Positions 27,960 to 36,377 of a stretch of DNA of 64,000 bases are shown here, piece by piece (the stretch's first letter is position 1; each line of letters starts with the position of its first letter). The stretch covers positions 153,909 to 217,908 of the forward strand of contig NZ_JAGHZS010000011.1 in the NCBI RefSeq assembly GCF_017745275.1, read 5' to 3'. The notes below the pieces were generated by a model, which had not been told where the DNA came from, ran no database searches, and was given only the letters and a program-made list of their open reading frames with translations. The position numbers and the translations under genes were made by a program. The stretch is from Chitinophaga sp. (GTDB lineage Bacteria > Bacteroidota > Bacteroidia > Chitinophagales > Chitinophagaceae).

Positions 27960-28982
27960 TTAATGATGTATGTAAATAGTATCTCCTTTTATGGTGTAAT
28001 TAAAATCGGCTGTTATCTGTAATGCTTTCAGCACGTCGGTGACAGTTTCTTGTTTAAAAGTGCCCTTGAATTTATAATCTGCCGGGAATGTATCTGTTAA
28101 GATGATTTTACGGTTATACCAGCGGCTCATCAGCCGGGCCAGTTCCGGGAATGTTTTATCCTTAAACTCAAGACGGTTATCCATCCATACCAATTCGCTC
28201 ACCTGTTGATTATTTGCTTCCGGCGTTACTTTTTCCACGATGAGTAATACATCGCCCCAATCAACGATACGGCTGTTTGCTCCCTTCTCATTGTTCCCCG
28301 GAGTTTTCTTTTTCAGGATGGCTTTTTCGCCGGGTTCCAGCACCAGGCTGTTGCCATTGCGGCTCACCGCCACACGGCCCTCTACCAGTGTGGTTTCAAT
28401 GCTGCCCTCTCCATCATATGCTTTTACATTAAAACGGGTACCCAGTACCTGCACATTCAGGTTGGCAGTGTGAATGATAAAAGGATGCGCCGCCTGTTGG
28501 GCTACCTCGAAAAAAGCTTCTCCCCGAAGGTATACTTCCCGGTTGCTGCTGCTGATATTGGCGGGATAAGTAAGATGACTGCCCACATTGAGCCATACCT
28601 GGGTACCGTCTTCCAGCGAAACCTTTTTCCGGACGCCTTCGGCCGTATCCAATGCCAGCTGGCGGTTGGCCCGGGGCGACCATATCCATACGGCAGCACC
28701 TGCCACCAACAGCAATACCGCCGCGGCAGCAGCCATTTTTCTCCATTTGAACGAAACACTACGCACAACCGCTACCGGGACTTCCTGCCATTCCCCTTCC
28801 TGCTTTAAACGATCCGTCATATCGGTATACATGCGCAGCAAATCCGGCTGCGCATCTTCCCTGTCGGGCATTTGAGCAGTTCTGTAGTTTTCATACCAGG
28901 ATTCCAGCGCCGCCTGTTCATCTGCTGTACACTGGCCCTGCAGGTATTTTTCCAATAATCCAATCAGTTGTTGATCACTCAT
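27960..28982 (-). CDS. FecR-family anti-sigma factor
   Basis: A 340-residue protein from ATG 28982 (MSDQQLIGLLEKYLQGQCTA). The N-terminal sigma-binding part includes DEQAALESWY; one membrane helix lies at about 81-100 (KMAAAAAVLLLVAGAAVWIW). The periplasmic FecR domain (VSLEDGTQVWLNVGSHL, EAFFEVAQQAAHPFIIHT, LGTRFNVKAY) is followed by a C-terminal STN-like domain (FKGTFKQETVTDVLKAL). It is divergent from its ECF sigma gene, not downstream of it as in the other two loci. Confidence 0.93.
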   Translation of the reverse strand: MSDQQLIGLLEKYLQGQCTADEQAALESWYENYRTAQMPDREDAQPDLLRMYTDMTDRLKQEGEWQEVPVAVVRSVSFKWRKMAAAAAVLLLVAGAAVWIWSPRANRQLALDTAEGVRKKVSLEDGTQVWLNVGSHLTYPANISSSNREVYLRGEAFFEVAQQAAHPFIIHTANLNVQVLGTRFNVKAYDGEGSIETTLVEGRVAVSRNGNSLVLEPGEKAILKKKTPGNNEKGANSRIVDWGDVLLIVEKVTPEANNQQVSELVWMDNRLEFKDKTFPELARLMSRWYNRKIILTDTFPADYKFKGTFKQETVTDVLKALQITADFNYTIKGDTIYIHH

Positions 28983-29143
28983 TATTTTGGTTGTCTGTTG
29001 GTATAGACACGGCACTTATTACCTACCCTACCCCCTTCTCCAAATTAATTTTGGGCTTTTATTACCGGTAACCATCCATTTTTTATATCTTTTGCCCTTT
29101 ATGGCGGCCGGATACCAAAACTATACCGGCATAAGTGGTACGC

Positions 29144-29725
29144 ATGAGGGAGTATATTGCATTACAGGATGACGAATTATTAACTTTACTGGCAAATAAC
29201 GATAACAAGGCCTTCGAAACCTTGTACCAGCGTTATGCAGCTATGCTATACAATCACGCCTACAAAAAATTTCCCGTACCACACCTGCTGGAAGACATGC
29301 TGCAGGATATTTTTACCACCCTCTATAAAAAACGCGCGACGCTAACTGGCATACAAAATCTCAGTGCCTATCTTCACAGCGCCCTGCGCAACCGTATCTT
29401 CAATGAATTACGTAATTCACTCCTGCATCAGCAACATCATCAACATCTTCCTGTTATCAAAACAGCAGAAAATGAGCATGCCTATGACTACAAGCTGCTG
29501 GAAAAAAGATTTGCACAAGCACTGGATCAATTAACAGAACGCAGCCGTGAAGTATTCCTTCTCAGTCGCCGCGACCACCTCTCTAACAAAGAAATTGCAC
29601 AGCGTTTAGGCATTTCCGTGAAAGCCGTGGAAAAGCATATGGGGAAATCACTGCAGGTGATGCGGGAGGAATTCAGGGATTACGGATTATTGCTGGTGGC
29701 AATCTCCACAGTGTTTTATCGCTAA
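29144..29725 (+). CDS. ECF RNA polymerase sigma factor
   Basis: A 193-residue sigma factor from ATG 29144 (MREYIALQDDELLTLLA); a GTG three codons upstream is not needed. Region 2 spans FETLYQRYAAMLYNHAYKKF and LLEDMLQDIFTTLYKK. Region 4 has LDQLTERSREVFLLSRRDHL and a helix-turn-helix with NKEIAQRLGISVKAVEKHMG. It faces away from fecR, so both may share regulatory sequence in 28983-29143. It is expected to drive the FecR-SusCD-GH20 locus. Confidence 0.92.
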   Translation: MREYIALQDDELLTLLANNDNKAFETLYQRYAAMLYNHAYKKFPVPHLLEDMLQDIFTTLYKKRATLTGIQNLSAYLHSALRNRIFNELRNSLLHQQHHQHLPVIKTAENEHAYDYKLLEKRFAQALDQLTERSREVFLLSRRDHLSNKEIAQRLGISVKAVEKHMGKSLQVMREEFRDYGLLLVAISTVFYR

Positions 29726-29728
29726 AAA

Positions 29729-29760
29729 GCAGTCTGAAAACAATATTGTTTTCAGACTGC
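29729..29760 (-). terminator. Perfect 32-bp palindromic terminator
   Basis: GCAGTCTGAAAACAAT is followed directly by its reverse complement. On the minus strand a T run (CTTTTTAGC) comes next, so it is a full terminator for the EamA gene. On the plus strand it follows the sigma-factor stop codon by 3 bases but lacks a T run. Confidence 0.8.
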
Positions 29761-29770
29761 CAGCCATTTA

Positions 29771-30643
29771 CTATCGCCTGAAATAAGGCATATTTAATAA
29801 TACCATAGACAACAGCATCAACGCCACCCCGGCCCATTGCCAGCCATTTACCGGCTCATGCAATATCAGGTGTGAACATACAATTGCCACCGGCAGCTCT
29901 GCCGTCATAATCACGGCGCTGATACCCGCACCTATTTTAGGAATGCCTTTCGCAAACAACAACGGCGGAATGATGGTGCCAAACAACGCCAGGAATAAGG
30001 CCCATTTCAATAGTCCCGCGTCAAAATGTGTGCTGGCCAATAATGGCGTCGCATTCACCAACAAAACACCGATACTGGAACCAGTCATGATCACCGCGCT
30101 TTTCTGCAGCGGCTCCAACTGTTTTCCTACCCGGCTGTTGGCAATGATATACACTGCATACAAAAATGCCGACGCCCCGGCATAGAGTAATCCTTTAACA
30201 GACAACGACAGCGACCCACCGGTGGCTAATCCGCTGCCCAGCCAGGTACCAATAAGAATTAACGCAGTAGTAATTAACTGCAGCCGGGATGGCCGCTTTC
30301 TGAATAACAACCATTCGAGCAGTAATCCTATCCAGGTAAACTGCATCAGTATCACAATGGCCACAGAAGCGGGGATATAAGCCACAGAAACATAGTACAC
30401 GAAGCTGGTGAATCCAATACTGGCACCGGTTAGCAGTAAGCCGCTCCATTCCCGCGCAGTCATGGAGGTTTTACTTTTTCGGTATAGCCGCCATAGTATC
30501 CATAATACGATCATGCCTGTAAAGGCTTGTGTAGCCGATATTTCAGCGGGCGTATACCCTTCGCGGTAAGCTAATTTTACAAATGTAGAGAGTATGCCAA
30601 AGCTGCACGCCCCGGCGAAAACCATTAATATATACCTGGTCAT
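29771..30643 (-). CDS. EamA/DMT-family transporter
   Basis: A 290-residue inner-membrane protein with ten predicted membrane helices in two EamA repeats (about 1-135 and 145-288), for example YILMVFAGACSFGILSTFVK and WAGVALMLLSMVLLNMPYF. Conserved EamA features are the first-repeat GMIVLWILWRLY segment and, in the second repeat, IGAGISAVIMTAELPVAIVC. Members export or import amino acids, nucleobases or other metabolites; the substrate cannot be told. The gene is preceded by an unusually structured leader. Confidence 0.9.
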   Translation of the reverse strand: MTRYILMVFAGACSFGILSTFVKLAYREGYTPAEISATQAFTGMIVLWILWRLYRKSKTSMTAREWSGLLLTGASIGFTSFVYYVSVAYIPASVAIVILMQFTWIGLLLEWLLFRKRPSRLQLITTALILIGTWLGSGLATGGSLSLSVKGLLYAGASAFLYAVYIIANSRVGKQLEPLQKSAVIMTGSSIGVLLVNATPLLASTHFDAGLLKWALFLALFGTIIPPLLFAKGIPKIGAGISAVIMTAELPVAIVCSHLILHEPVNGWQWAGVALMLLSMVLLNMPYFRR

Positions 30644-30690
30644 TATTTTCGATTAAAAAGAAAAAAGGAGGATAAAGGGCACGAAAAAAT

Positions 30691-30776
30691 AACCAGGTCC
30701 AAAAGACTTAGACAGATATAACAAACCTACTGCTTCCGTTATGCGGAACAGTGGCTAAGTAGAAGAGATGCTGGTT
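30691..30776 (-). ncRNA. Candidate structured leader RNA upstream of the EamA gene
   Basis: On the minus strand four stems nest: AACCAG/CTGGTT (30771-30776 with 30691-30696), ACTTAG/CTAAGT (30755-30760 with 30706-30711), CCACTG/CAGTAGG with one bulge (30749-30754 with 30726-30732), and TTCCG/CGGAA with a CATAA loop (30744-30748 with 30734-30738). Internal loops of 9-14 bases separate them. The outer stem is followed by ATTTTTT, so the structure could end transcription. It lies 47 bases before the EamA start. I recognise no known riboswitch consensus. Confidence 0.45.
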
Positions 30777-30899
30777 ATTTTCCTAGAAAACAACAACAGC
30801 AGGAGGAGGTGTGCTGGAATAAATACGTTGCATTGAATTAGTATTATTATCAGGGCAAGATAGAAAAAAAATTTATTTTCTCCTATGCTGTAATAAAAA

Positions 30900-30924
30900 C
30901 GCCACCGTTGTGACAACGGCGGCG
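30900..30924 (-). terminator. Terminator of the secreted lipoprotein gene
   Basis: A stem CGCCACCGTTG with CAACGGCGGCG (one mismatch) around the loop tga, followed on the minus strand by TTTTTATTA. It lies 17 bases after the stop codon of the upstream lipoprotein gene. Confidence 0.8.
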
Positions 30925-30941
30925 CCACTCTTATCTTAAAA

Positions 30942-31772
30942 TTACTGCACCCGTGGCAGTTTTGCATTCATCAAAATACCTTCCCGGATCACCAGCGTAT
31001 CTGGTTCTTTCCTGGACCATACCTTACCGGAAAAGATGGCATCAAAACTTTTATCGCCTACACGCGTAATGGTAAATACTACGGTAGAACCGGAACCTTC
31101 TGCAATCTGCTCCATGTTATTCAGTTCAGTGCCATGATCTCCCTTGTAATAATATCTGCAATAAGGCATCTTTATTTGCAGCCCTACATATAAAGCGGGT
31201 TGCCCGGTTTCAGAAATTACCCGCAACTCTTTATTCGTCGAAAAGGCGTAGGACTTATTTGACTGAAGATAATCCATACCGGTAAAATCGCTGAAACCCT
31301 GGTAATGTATGGTATCACCATTCGATTTAAAATCGGTGACGGTAATAAAATCCAGGTGATTCACCGGATCAGGATCCGTGGAAAAAGAAAATTGTTTGTC
31401 TTCACACTCAATCGACAATATTTTTAATCCCTCTTTATATCCTTCTCCAATATATTTTTCAAACAAATTCATAATACCTTGTTCGGAAGGGTCGCTATGT
31501 ACCAGGTTTTTATGACCTGCCGGAATGGTAGCAGTAATCACGGTATCCGGCTTTCCATCTGTACGGGAAAGCTGCACTTTAAAAGTAACCGGCGCCGCAA
31601 TAACACGGTTGTACAAAGCACCCAGGTAAACGCCTTTGTCACCATAGTTTCTATAGTTATGATTAATATGTATTTCTACCTGTATTTTTTTTTCTGGAGC
31701 TGTATTGTCCTTTTTATTGCCGCATCCGGCGCTTAATAACAACAGGAAAAACAAAGCAAAAAGAATCCGCAT
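30942..31772 (-). CDS. Lipoprotein of unknown function
   Basis: A 276-residue lipoprotein from ATG 31772 with signal peptide and lipobox MRILFALFFLLLLSAGC. The mature part is rich in beta-strands, with a charged start (GNKKDNTAPEKK) and no family motif that I recognise. YYKGDHGTELNNMEQIAEGS and the pattern VVFTITRVGDKSF are the most distinctive stretches. It is flanked on both sides by terminators, so it is transcribed alone. The upstream ATG at 31796 would place residues before the signal peptide and is rejected. Confidence 0.75.
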   Translation of the reverse strand: MRILFALFFLLLLSAGCGNKKDNTAPEKKIQVEIHINHNYRNYGDKGVYLGALYNRVIAAPVTFKVQLSRTDGKPDTVITATIPAGHKNLVHSDPSEQGIMNLFEKYIGEGYKEGLKILSIECEDKQFSFSTDPDPVNHLDFITVTDFKSNGDTIHYQGFSDFTGMDYLQSNKSYAFSTNKELRVISETGQPALYVGLQIKMPYCRYYYKGDHGTELNNMEQIAEGSGSTVVFTITRVGDKSFDAIFSGKVWSRKEPDTLVIREGILMNAKLPRVQ

Positions 31773-31830
31773 GGCAGTATCGATATAGGTAAACAACAGT
31801 ATGCATATAAGCGGAAGGAAGTTAATATTT

Positions 31831-31866
31831 TATCGGGATGTTTTCTTTTAAAAAAACACCCCGATA
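31831..31866 (-). terminator. Terminator of the SnoaL-like gene
   Basis: A stem of 14 bp (TATCGGGATGTTTT with AAAACACCCCGATA, one position forming a G-U pair on the minus strand) closes an 8-base loop. It lies 34 bases past the stop codon of the SnoaL-like gene; only short T-rich sequence (AAATATT) follows. Confidence 0.6.
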
Positions 31867-31900
31867 ATCTTAAAAGCACAACAAATCGCTATTTAGCGGA

Positions 31901-32248
31901 TTACAGGAAAGGCCGGGGATCAAAAATCACTTTCAGTGAACTTACCTTGCCACCATCCAGGTGGTACCAGGCGCAGCCAAAAACGTTTTTACCAGACATG
32001 GTAAGATCATAAAACAGGCATACGTCTTCCTGGTCTGCAAATACTTTCTGCACATCATATTTCAGTTTCATTTTTCGCATATCATCAAAATAAGCGGCAG
32101 CGCCTTCCCGCTTACCCAGCACGCCTTCAAAGGTCATGTTGTCGTTGGCCAAACGTTGGGCGGCATCAAAATCTTCCTCGTTAATGGCTTGTATCAGGGA
32201 AAGCACTACTTTCGCATTATCTGATACCGGGTTGATCTTTTCCATCAT
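31901..32248 (-). CDS. SnoaL/NTF2-like small protein
   Basis: A 115-residue protein with the alpha+beta order of the SnoaL/NTF2-like cone fold: an N-terminal helix (KVVLSLIQAINEEDFDAAQRL), then DNMTFEGVLGKREGAAAYFDDM and antiparallel strands to the end (VCLFYDLTMSGKNVFGCAWYHLDGG). No catalytic residues can be fixed by eye. Such proteins are ketosteroid-isomerase-like enzymes or ligand carriers. It stands alone; its start may be ATG 32248 or the adjacent ATG 32245. Confidence 0.75.
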   Translation of the reverse strand: MMEKINPVSDNAKVVLSLIQAINEEDFDAAQRLANDNMTFEGVLGKREGAAAYFDDMRKMKLKYDVQKVFADQEDVCLFYDLTMSGKNVFGCAWYHLDGGKVSSLKVIFDPRPFL

Positions 32249-32722
32249 ACACTCATTTTATTTATGAATTGCCGCGAAAAAATCGTACCATTTATTGTGA
32301 AGCTGAAAGCAAAAAGCCGAAAGCAAAAAGCTATTGAAGCGAAGGATCAGAGCGATTTTTTGTCTTTTCCAGGATTAAACTGATTATACTGATTTTATTT
32401 TTTTGATTTAGAAAAAAATAGAGAGAAGAAAGTTAGCATATCTACCTTTTTCTTCCTATATCTTTTAAATCTTACAAAATCATCAAAACAAATCTGTATA
32501 ATCAGTTTAATCCTGGAAAAGACAAAAAATCGCTCTGATCCTTCGCTTCAATAGCTTTTTGCTTTCGGCTTTTTGCTTTCTGCTTTTTCCAAATGTTCAT
32601 AACCCAATCAAAAATGTGCGTTTCTTGTGAAAATCTTCCGTGGATAACTTTAAACTTCTCGTAAAACATCTATGTTGTTAACAAAGAATTTACACTTGAT
32701 AATCTGCATTCTTCTACCTTGA
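32249..32722. repeat. Heptamer-arm hairpin element, class I, copy B, in a 474-base intergenic region
   Basis: The largest copy of the family. Arms 32305-32389 and 32496-32580 are perfect inverted repeats of 85 bases around a 106-base A/T-rich centre. Outer parts are 7-bp units (AAAAAGC, CGAAAGC) leading to TATTGAAGCGAAGGATCAGA; inner parts are unique to this copy and include CCAGGATTAAACTGATTATAC. It sits between two divergent genes, unlike the other copies. The rest (32590-32722) holds the presumed promoter of the kinase gene with a TTGTTAACAA palindrome; no gene is seen. Confidence 0.9.
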
Positions 32723-34498
32723 ATGCAAACAGCAAATATGATCGGCAACCCCTTTTCTATTCGAAAAACCTGGAAAACTATGAAAATGACGACTACATTA
32801 CCCAGGACCACCAGTCAAAGTGCTGAAGCAGCGGAAACAACGGAAAGGATTATAAAGATTGTCAATTCATTAGCCATTGGCGCCAGCATGCTCGCGCTGG
32901 TATTAGGCTGCTTATTATATTATATGACCGGGTATAAGAGCATTCTGTACCCGGCCCTTGTGGAAAGCGCCTGCTTTCTATCTATCCTGCTGGTCACGCG
33001 GTACAGCCGGCCGGAATACGGGCAGCAAATCATGTTCCTGCTACATAGCGTGTCTATCTGGTATTTCGGTACCCTACTGGGGCCTGCTTCGCAGATCTAC
33101 CTGTTTGCCCCCTTCCTGGCATTTTGTGTATTCCTTGTATTTCACCGGCCACTGGCCCAGGCCATCGTTTTAACGACCAGCGCAGGCATGATGCTGCTCA
33201 TTGAATTAAATTACCGCCGCGGTATTATCCCCTCCCTGACATTAACAAAAGATACCGAGGCAGCGCTGCACTGGCTCGTAATAACAGCGGCCACCTTCCT
33301 GAATGGAACTGCCTTATATTACTTCACCCGCGAAAGCCGCTTCCAGAACAGGCAGCTGCAATTGCTGGTGAACCAGTTGGATAAAACCAACCAGGCCATG
33401 CGTATCTACGTACGGGAAACCACCCATGAAATCAGGTCCCCGCTGAACGTAGTGAACAGTATCCTGCAGAACTATATTGAAACAGCCGACAGGGGTAAAC
33501 GGACCGTCCAGGTAGGCATCGCCCACCTGGAAGCCGTTCATTTCGCCTGCCAGGATATGCAGCTCGTGATGAGCAACGCCCTTGGCTGGTCCAAGATTGA
33601 AGCAGGGAAAGATGAAATCAATAAAAGCCCCTTCCTGTTCACCGATTGGATACAACAACTCTGTGATACCTATGAGTACCTCGCCAAAAGAAGATCGGTA
33701 CATATTAATATTGCCTTCAGCGATCACCTGCCGGAATATATCCTGGCAGATAAATCAAAACTTCGCACCATCATCGTAAACCTGCTCAGTAATGCGATTA
33801 AGTTTACCACCTTCCGCTCTATTATTACGGTAAAAGCCACCACAAAAAATAACCTACTCCTACTCTCGGTAACCGACCAGGGTGCAGGTATTTCGGCAGA
33901 TAAAAAGGAACACATTTTTGATCCGTATGTGAGCGAACAGGGGCAACAAACAGAATCCAGCGGACTGGGACTCCCCATCGCACGCCATATGGCCCGCATG
34001 ATGGGCGGCGACTTAACCGTGACCGATAACCCTGATGGCGGCGGCAGCGTATTTACCCTGCAACTGCCCGTAGAAAGCATTGCTCCGCCGCCCAGCGCAC
34101 GTACCGTTATCGACTACTCCCTCCTCAACGGCCTCAAAGTGTTGGTAGTAGACGATGATCACCTCAACCACCTCGCCTTTTCACTGGCACTCAAACGCAT
34201 GGGCATAGAGGTTATCCTCGCCGACTCAGGCCCGCAAGGCTTTAGCAAAGCCATCATGCACCAGCCAGATGTGATCCTGATGGACATGATCATGCCACAC
34301 ATCAGCGGCATAGAAATGCTCGCAAAATTTAAAGCCGACAGAACACTCCGGCAAATCCCATTTATCCTGGTATCCGGCAACTGCTACAGCGAAGTAAGGG
34401 AAGAAGTGATCGCTTCCGGCGCAGATGGATTTTTAAGCAAGCCGGTTAATATGGAACAATTATATAACACCCTGAAAGAACTTGTTGTGATGGCATAA
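32723..34498 (+). CDS. Hybrid sensor histidine kinase/response regulator
   Basis: A 591-residue membrane kinase. About six hydrophobic helices fall between residues 48 and 195. The dimerisation/phospho-acceptor helix carries ETTHEIRSPLNVVNS (histidine near residue 236). The ATPase domain has the N box IIVNLLSNAIKF, DQGAGIS and GLGLPIARHM. A C-terminal receiver starts KVLVVDDDH, with the phospho-acceptor aspartate in DVILMDMIMP and the lysine in GFLSKPVN. No periplasmic sensor domain is present, so the signal may be membrane-borne or internal. ATG 32723 is used; ATG 32780 is an alternative start. Confidence 0.93.
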   Translation: MQTANMIGNPFSIRKTWKTMKMTTTLPRTTSQSAEAAETTERIIKIVNSLAIGASMLALVLGCLLYYMTGYKSILYPALVESACFLSILLVTRYSRPEYGQQIMFLLHSVSIWYFGTLLGPASQIYLFAPFLAFCVFLVFHRPLAQAIVLTTSAGMMLLIELNYRRGIIPSLTLTKDTEAALHWLVITAATFLNGTALYYFTRESRFQNRQLQLLVNQLDKTNQAMRIYVRETTHEIRSPLNVVNSILQNYIETADRGKRTVQVGIAHLEAVHFACQDMQLVMSNALGWSKIEAGKDEINKSPFLFTDWIQQLCDTYEYLAKRRSVHINIAFSDHLPEYILADKSKLRTIIVNLLSNAIKFTTFRSIITVKATTKNNLLLLSVTDQGAGISADKKEHIFDPYVSEQGQQTESSGLGLPIARHMARMMGGDLTVTDNPDGGGSVFTLQLPVESIAPPPSARTVIDYSLLNGLKVLVVDDDHLNHLAFSLALKRMGIEVILADSGPQGFSKAIMHQPDVILMDMIMPHISGIEMLAKFKADRTLRQIPFILVSGNCYSEVREEVIASGADGFLSKPVNMEQLYNTLKELVVMA

Positions 34499-34501
34499 CC
34501 G

Positions 34502-35227
34502 CTACTCTTTTCCTGCCAAAGCATGGGCATAAAAATCCGGTACCGGGCTATTACGGATCCCGGCGATAGTATCCGCTACCGGGTAATCTACCTTACGGAT
34601 CTCCGGCGTTATTACACCATCGCTGATCGTCAGTTGCAGATAGGTAGCCAGCCGGTCCGGTTCTTTGGATCTTCCCACAGACCCGGTGTTCATCACCATC
34701 TTGCCAGCCGGCGGCAACGACCTGACATACGACAAATGCGTATGCCCCGTAATTAATACATCTGCCTGAAAATCATTTAACATACCCAGGATATCATCAG
34801 CATCATGTTGCTCATAAATATACTCATCATTACTCCGGGTACTACCATGTACCAACAGCAAGGTGATGCCATGAAAATATAATTTTATAAAATGTGGCAG
34901 GTTGGCCAGATAAACTTTGTTGGCAGGCGTGATACTGTCTTTCGTATATTGAATAGCGATATTCCTGGCAGCCTGCTCTTCTTTACTATGCTTGCTAAGC
35001 GGCACTATCGGCAAATCAAAAGCAATACGCTCATCATGATTTCCCATAATCACCGGCATCTGCCGGCTTCGGATCAGCGCAATCACTTCATTGTGCCAGG
35101 GCGCCGCGTCCGTTAAATCACCCAAACAATATACCTGGTCTGCACCTGATAACCTGATATCTTCCAATACCGCCGTCAGCGCAGGCAAGTTGGCGTGGAT
35201 GTCACTGATGATCGCAATTTTCAACAT
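34502..35227 (-). CDS. YfcE/MJ0936-type metallophosphoesterase
   Basis: A 241-residue cytoplasmic calcineurin-like phosphoesterase. The metal-binding blocks are all present: ISDIHANLPAL at the N-terminus, YCLGDLTD, MGNHDER, LLLVHGSTRSNDE and LITGHTHLSYV. The family hydrolyses phosphodiesters or protein phosphates with two metal ions; the insert between the GNHD and HG blocks (residues about 70-120) is longer than in the smallest members. It is convergent with the kinase gene, 3 bases away, with no visible terminator between them. Confidence 0.9.
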   Translation of the reverse strand: MLKIAIISDIHANLPALTAVLEDIRLSGADQVYCLGDLTDAAPWHNEVIALIRSRQMPVIMGNHDERIAFDLPIVPLSKHSKEEQAARNIAIQYTKDSITPANKVYLANLPHFIKLYFHGITLLLVHGSTRSNDEYIYEQHDADDILGMLNDFQADVLITGHTHLSYVRSLPPAGKMVMNTGSVGRSKEPDRLATYLQLTISDGVITPEIRKVDYPVADTIAGIRNSPVPDFYAHALAGKE

Positions 35228-35408
35228 ACTAATGATTCATTGATCGGTTACAAGATTACATCTTTATACCATCCTACGGATAACCCACTGTAAAAAATAC
35301 AACGTTTACCCCGAAAAATACCAACACGGCTTTTTACAACACCGCAAGATCCGGGTTTTCTATCGCGCAATGGGACGGTAATTTTACCCTTCATATAAAT
35401 GATGACAG

Positions 35409-36122
35409 ATGAACAATATACATCAACGACTACTGTCGCACAACTGGACCGATACTACGGAACAATTACTGGAACAAGGCTATGCCCTGGTGAAAGGCCT
35501 CCTCTCCAAAGCGGAATGTGAAGCCCTGATCAACGATTACAACGCAGATAATACTTACCGGAAAACCATTGTAATGGAACGCTACCGCTTCGGCAAAGGA
35601 GAATACAAATACTTCCAATATCCGCTACCACCAATGATTACAAACATACGGGAAACCGTATACCCCTTTATTGCACCGGTGGCGAATAAATGGATGGAGG
35701 TATTACAGATCGATAAAAAGTTTCCGGCTACGCATGCGGAATTGAAAAATTACTGCCATGAAAACGGGCAAACCAAACCTACTATCCTGATCCTGAAGTA
35801 TGGCCCTGGCGGATTCAACACCCTGCACCAGGACCTGTATGGGGATATTTATTTCCCGATGCAGGTAGTGTTGTTTTTGAATGAACCGGGAGAAGATTAC
35901 ACCGGAGGAGAATTCGTACTCACCGAACAAATTCCCAGGGCACAGTCTAAAGCCAATGTACTCCAGCCCCGGCGGGGCGATCTGCTGATATTCACCACCA
36001 ACTTCCGGCCGGTGAAAGGCAGCAAAGGTTATTACCGCGTAAATATGAAACATGGTGTAAGCCCTGTGCATAGCGGCAACCGCCATACCTTAGGCATCAT
36101 CTTCCACGACGCGCAAAGCTGA
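35409..36122 (+). CDS. 2OG-Fe(II) oxygenase
   Basis: A 237-residue double-stranded beta-helix oxygenase. The iron ligands and oxoglutarate residues fit the family: HQDLYGDIYFP (H-x-D), a distal histidine in NMKHGVSPV, and the arginine in NRHTLGIIFHD. The surrounding VVLFLNEPGEDYTGGEFVL and RGDLLIF are standard core strands. Both prolyl-hydroxylase-like and AlkB-like relatives share these motifs. A small gene with an Ada-type zinc domain starts 13 bases downstream, which points to alkylation repair of nucleic acid (inference). Confidence 0.85.
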   Translation: MNNIHQRLLSHNWTDTTEQLLEQGYALVKGLLSKAECEALINDYNADNTYRKTIVMERYRFGKGEYKYFQYPLPPMITNIRETVYPFIAPVANKWMEVLQIDKKFPATHAELKNYCHENGQTKPTILILKYGPGGFNTLHQDLYGDIYFPMQVVLFLNEPGEDYTGGEFVLTEQIPRAQSKANVLQPRRGDLLIFTTNFRPVKGSKGYYRVNMKHGVSPVHSGNRHTLGIIFHDAQS

Positions 36123-36135
36123 TAAAAGCAACATC

Positions 36136-36375
36136 ATGGTGTATCATGAAAAAATATCGCGGATCCAACTGGGTAAACTGATTCACCAGGGAGCTATCAA
36201 ACTGGGTGGTAACCAGTCGCTCAAAATATACGGTACCCTCTCCTGCGCCTCTGGCAAGCGTATGAAAACATCCAACCGTGTTTTCTTTGCCGATGAAGCA
36301 GAGGCGCAACAAAATGGGTACCGTCCCTGTGGACATTGTATGCGAACTGCCTACAAAAAATGGCTTGAAAAATAG
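36136..36375 (+). CDS. Stand-alone Ada-type zinc-binding domain protein
   Basis: A 79-residue protein that looks like the N-terminal metal-binding domain of Ada: LSCASGKRM, then SNRVFFADEAEAQQNGYRPC and GHCMR. The four-cysteine set of Ada is only partly kept: two cysteines in the RPCGHC block and one in the LSCASGK block are visible; the fourth usual position is not. There is no methyltransferase or AraC part. It follows the 2OG oxygenase by 13 bases, so the two are probably one operon and may act together in alkylation damage sensing or repair. Confidence 0.75.
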   Translation: MVYHEKISRIQLGKLIHQGAIKLGGNQSLKIYGTLSCASGKRMKTSNRVFFADEAEAQQNGYRPCGHCMRTAYKKWLEK

Positions 36376-36377
36376 GT

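Noticed and set aside
30691..30776. SAM-I, TPP or guanidine riboswitch
   Set aside because: None of the conserved core sequences of these classes could be found; only generic nested stems are visible.
30755..30967. 70-codon minus-strand frame over the EamA leader
   Set aside because: It runs through the terminator of the upstream gene and part of the nested stems; the sequence is repetitive (LLLLLLF) and not protein-like.
32305..32580. Copy B as an insertion sequence or integron attC site
   Set aside because: No transposase or integrase frame lies within it, no target duplication is evident, and the attC core-site sequences are missing.
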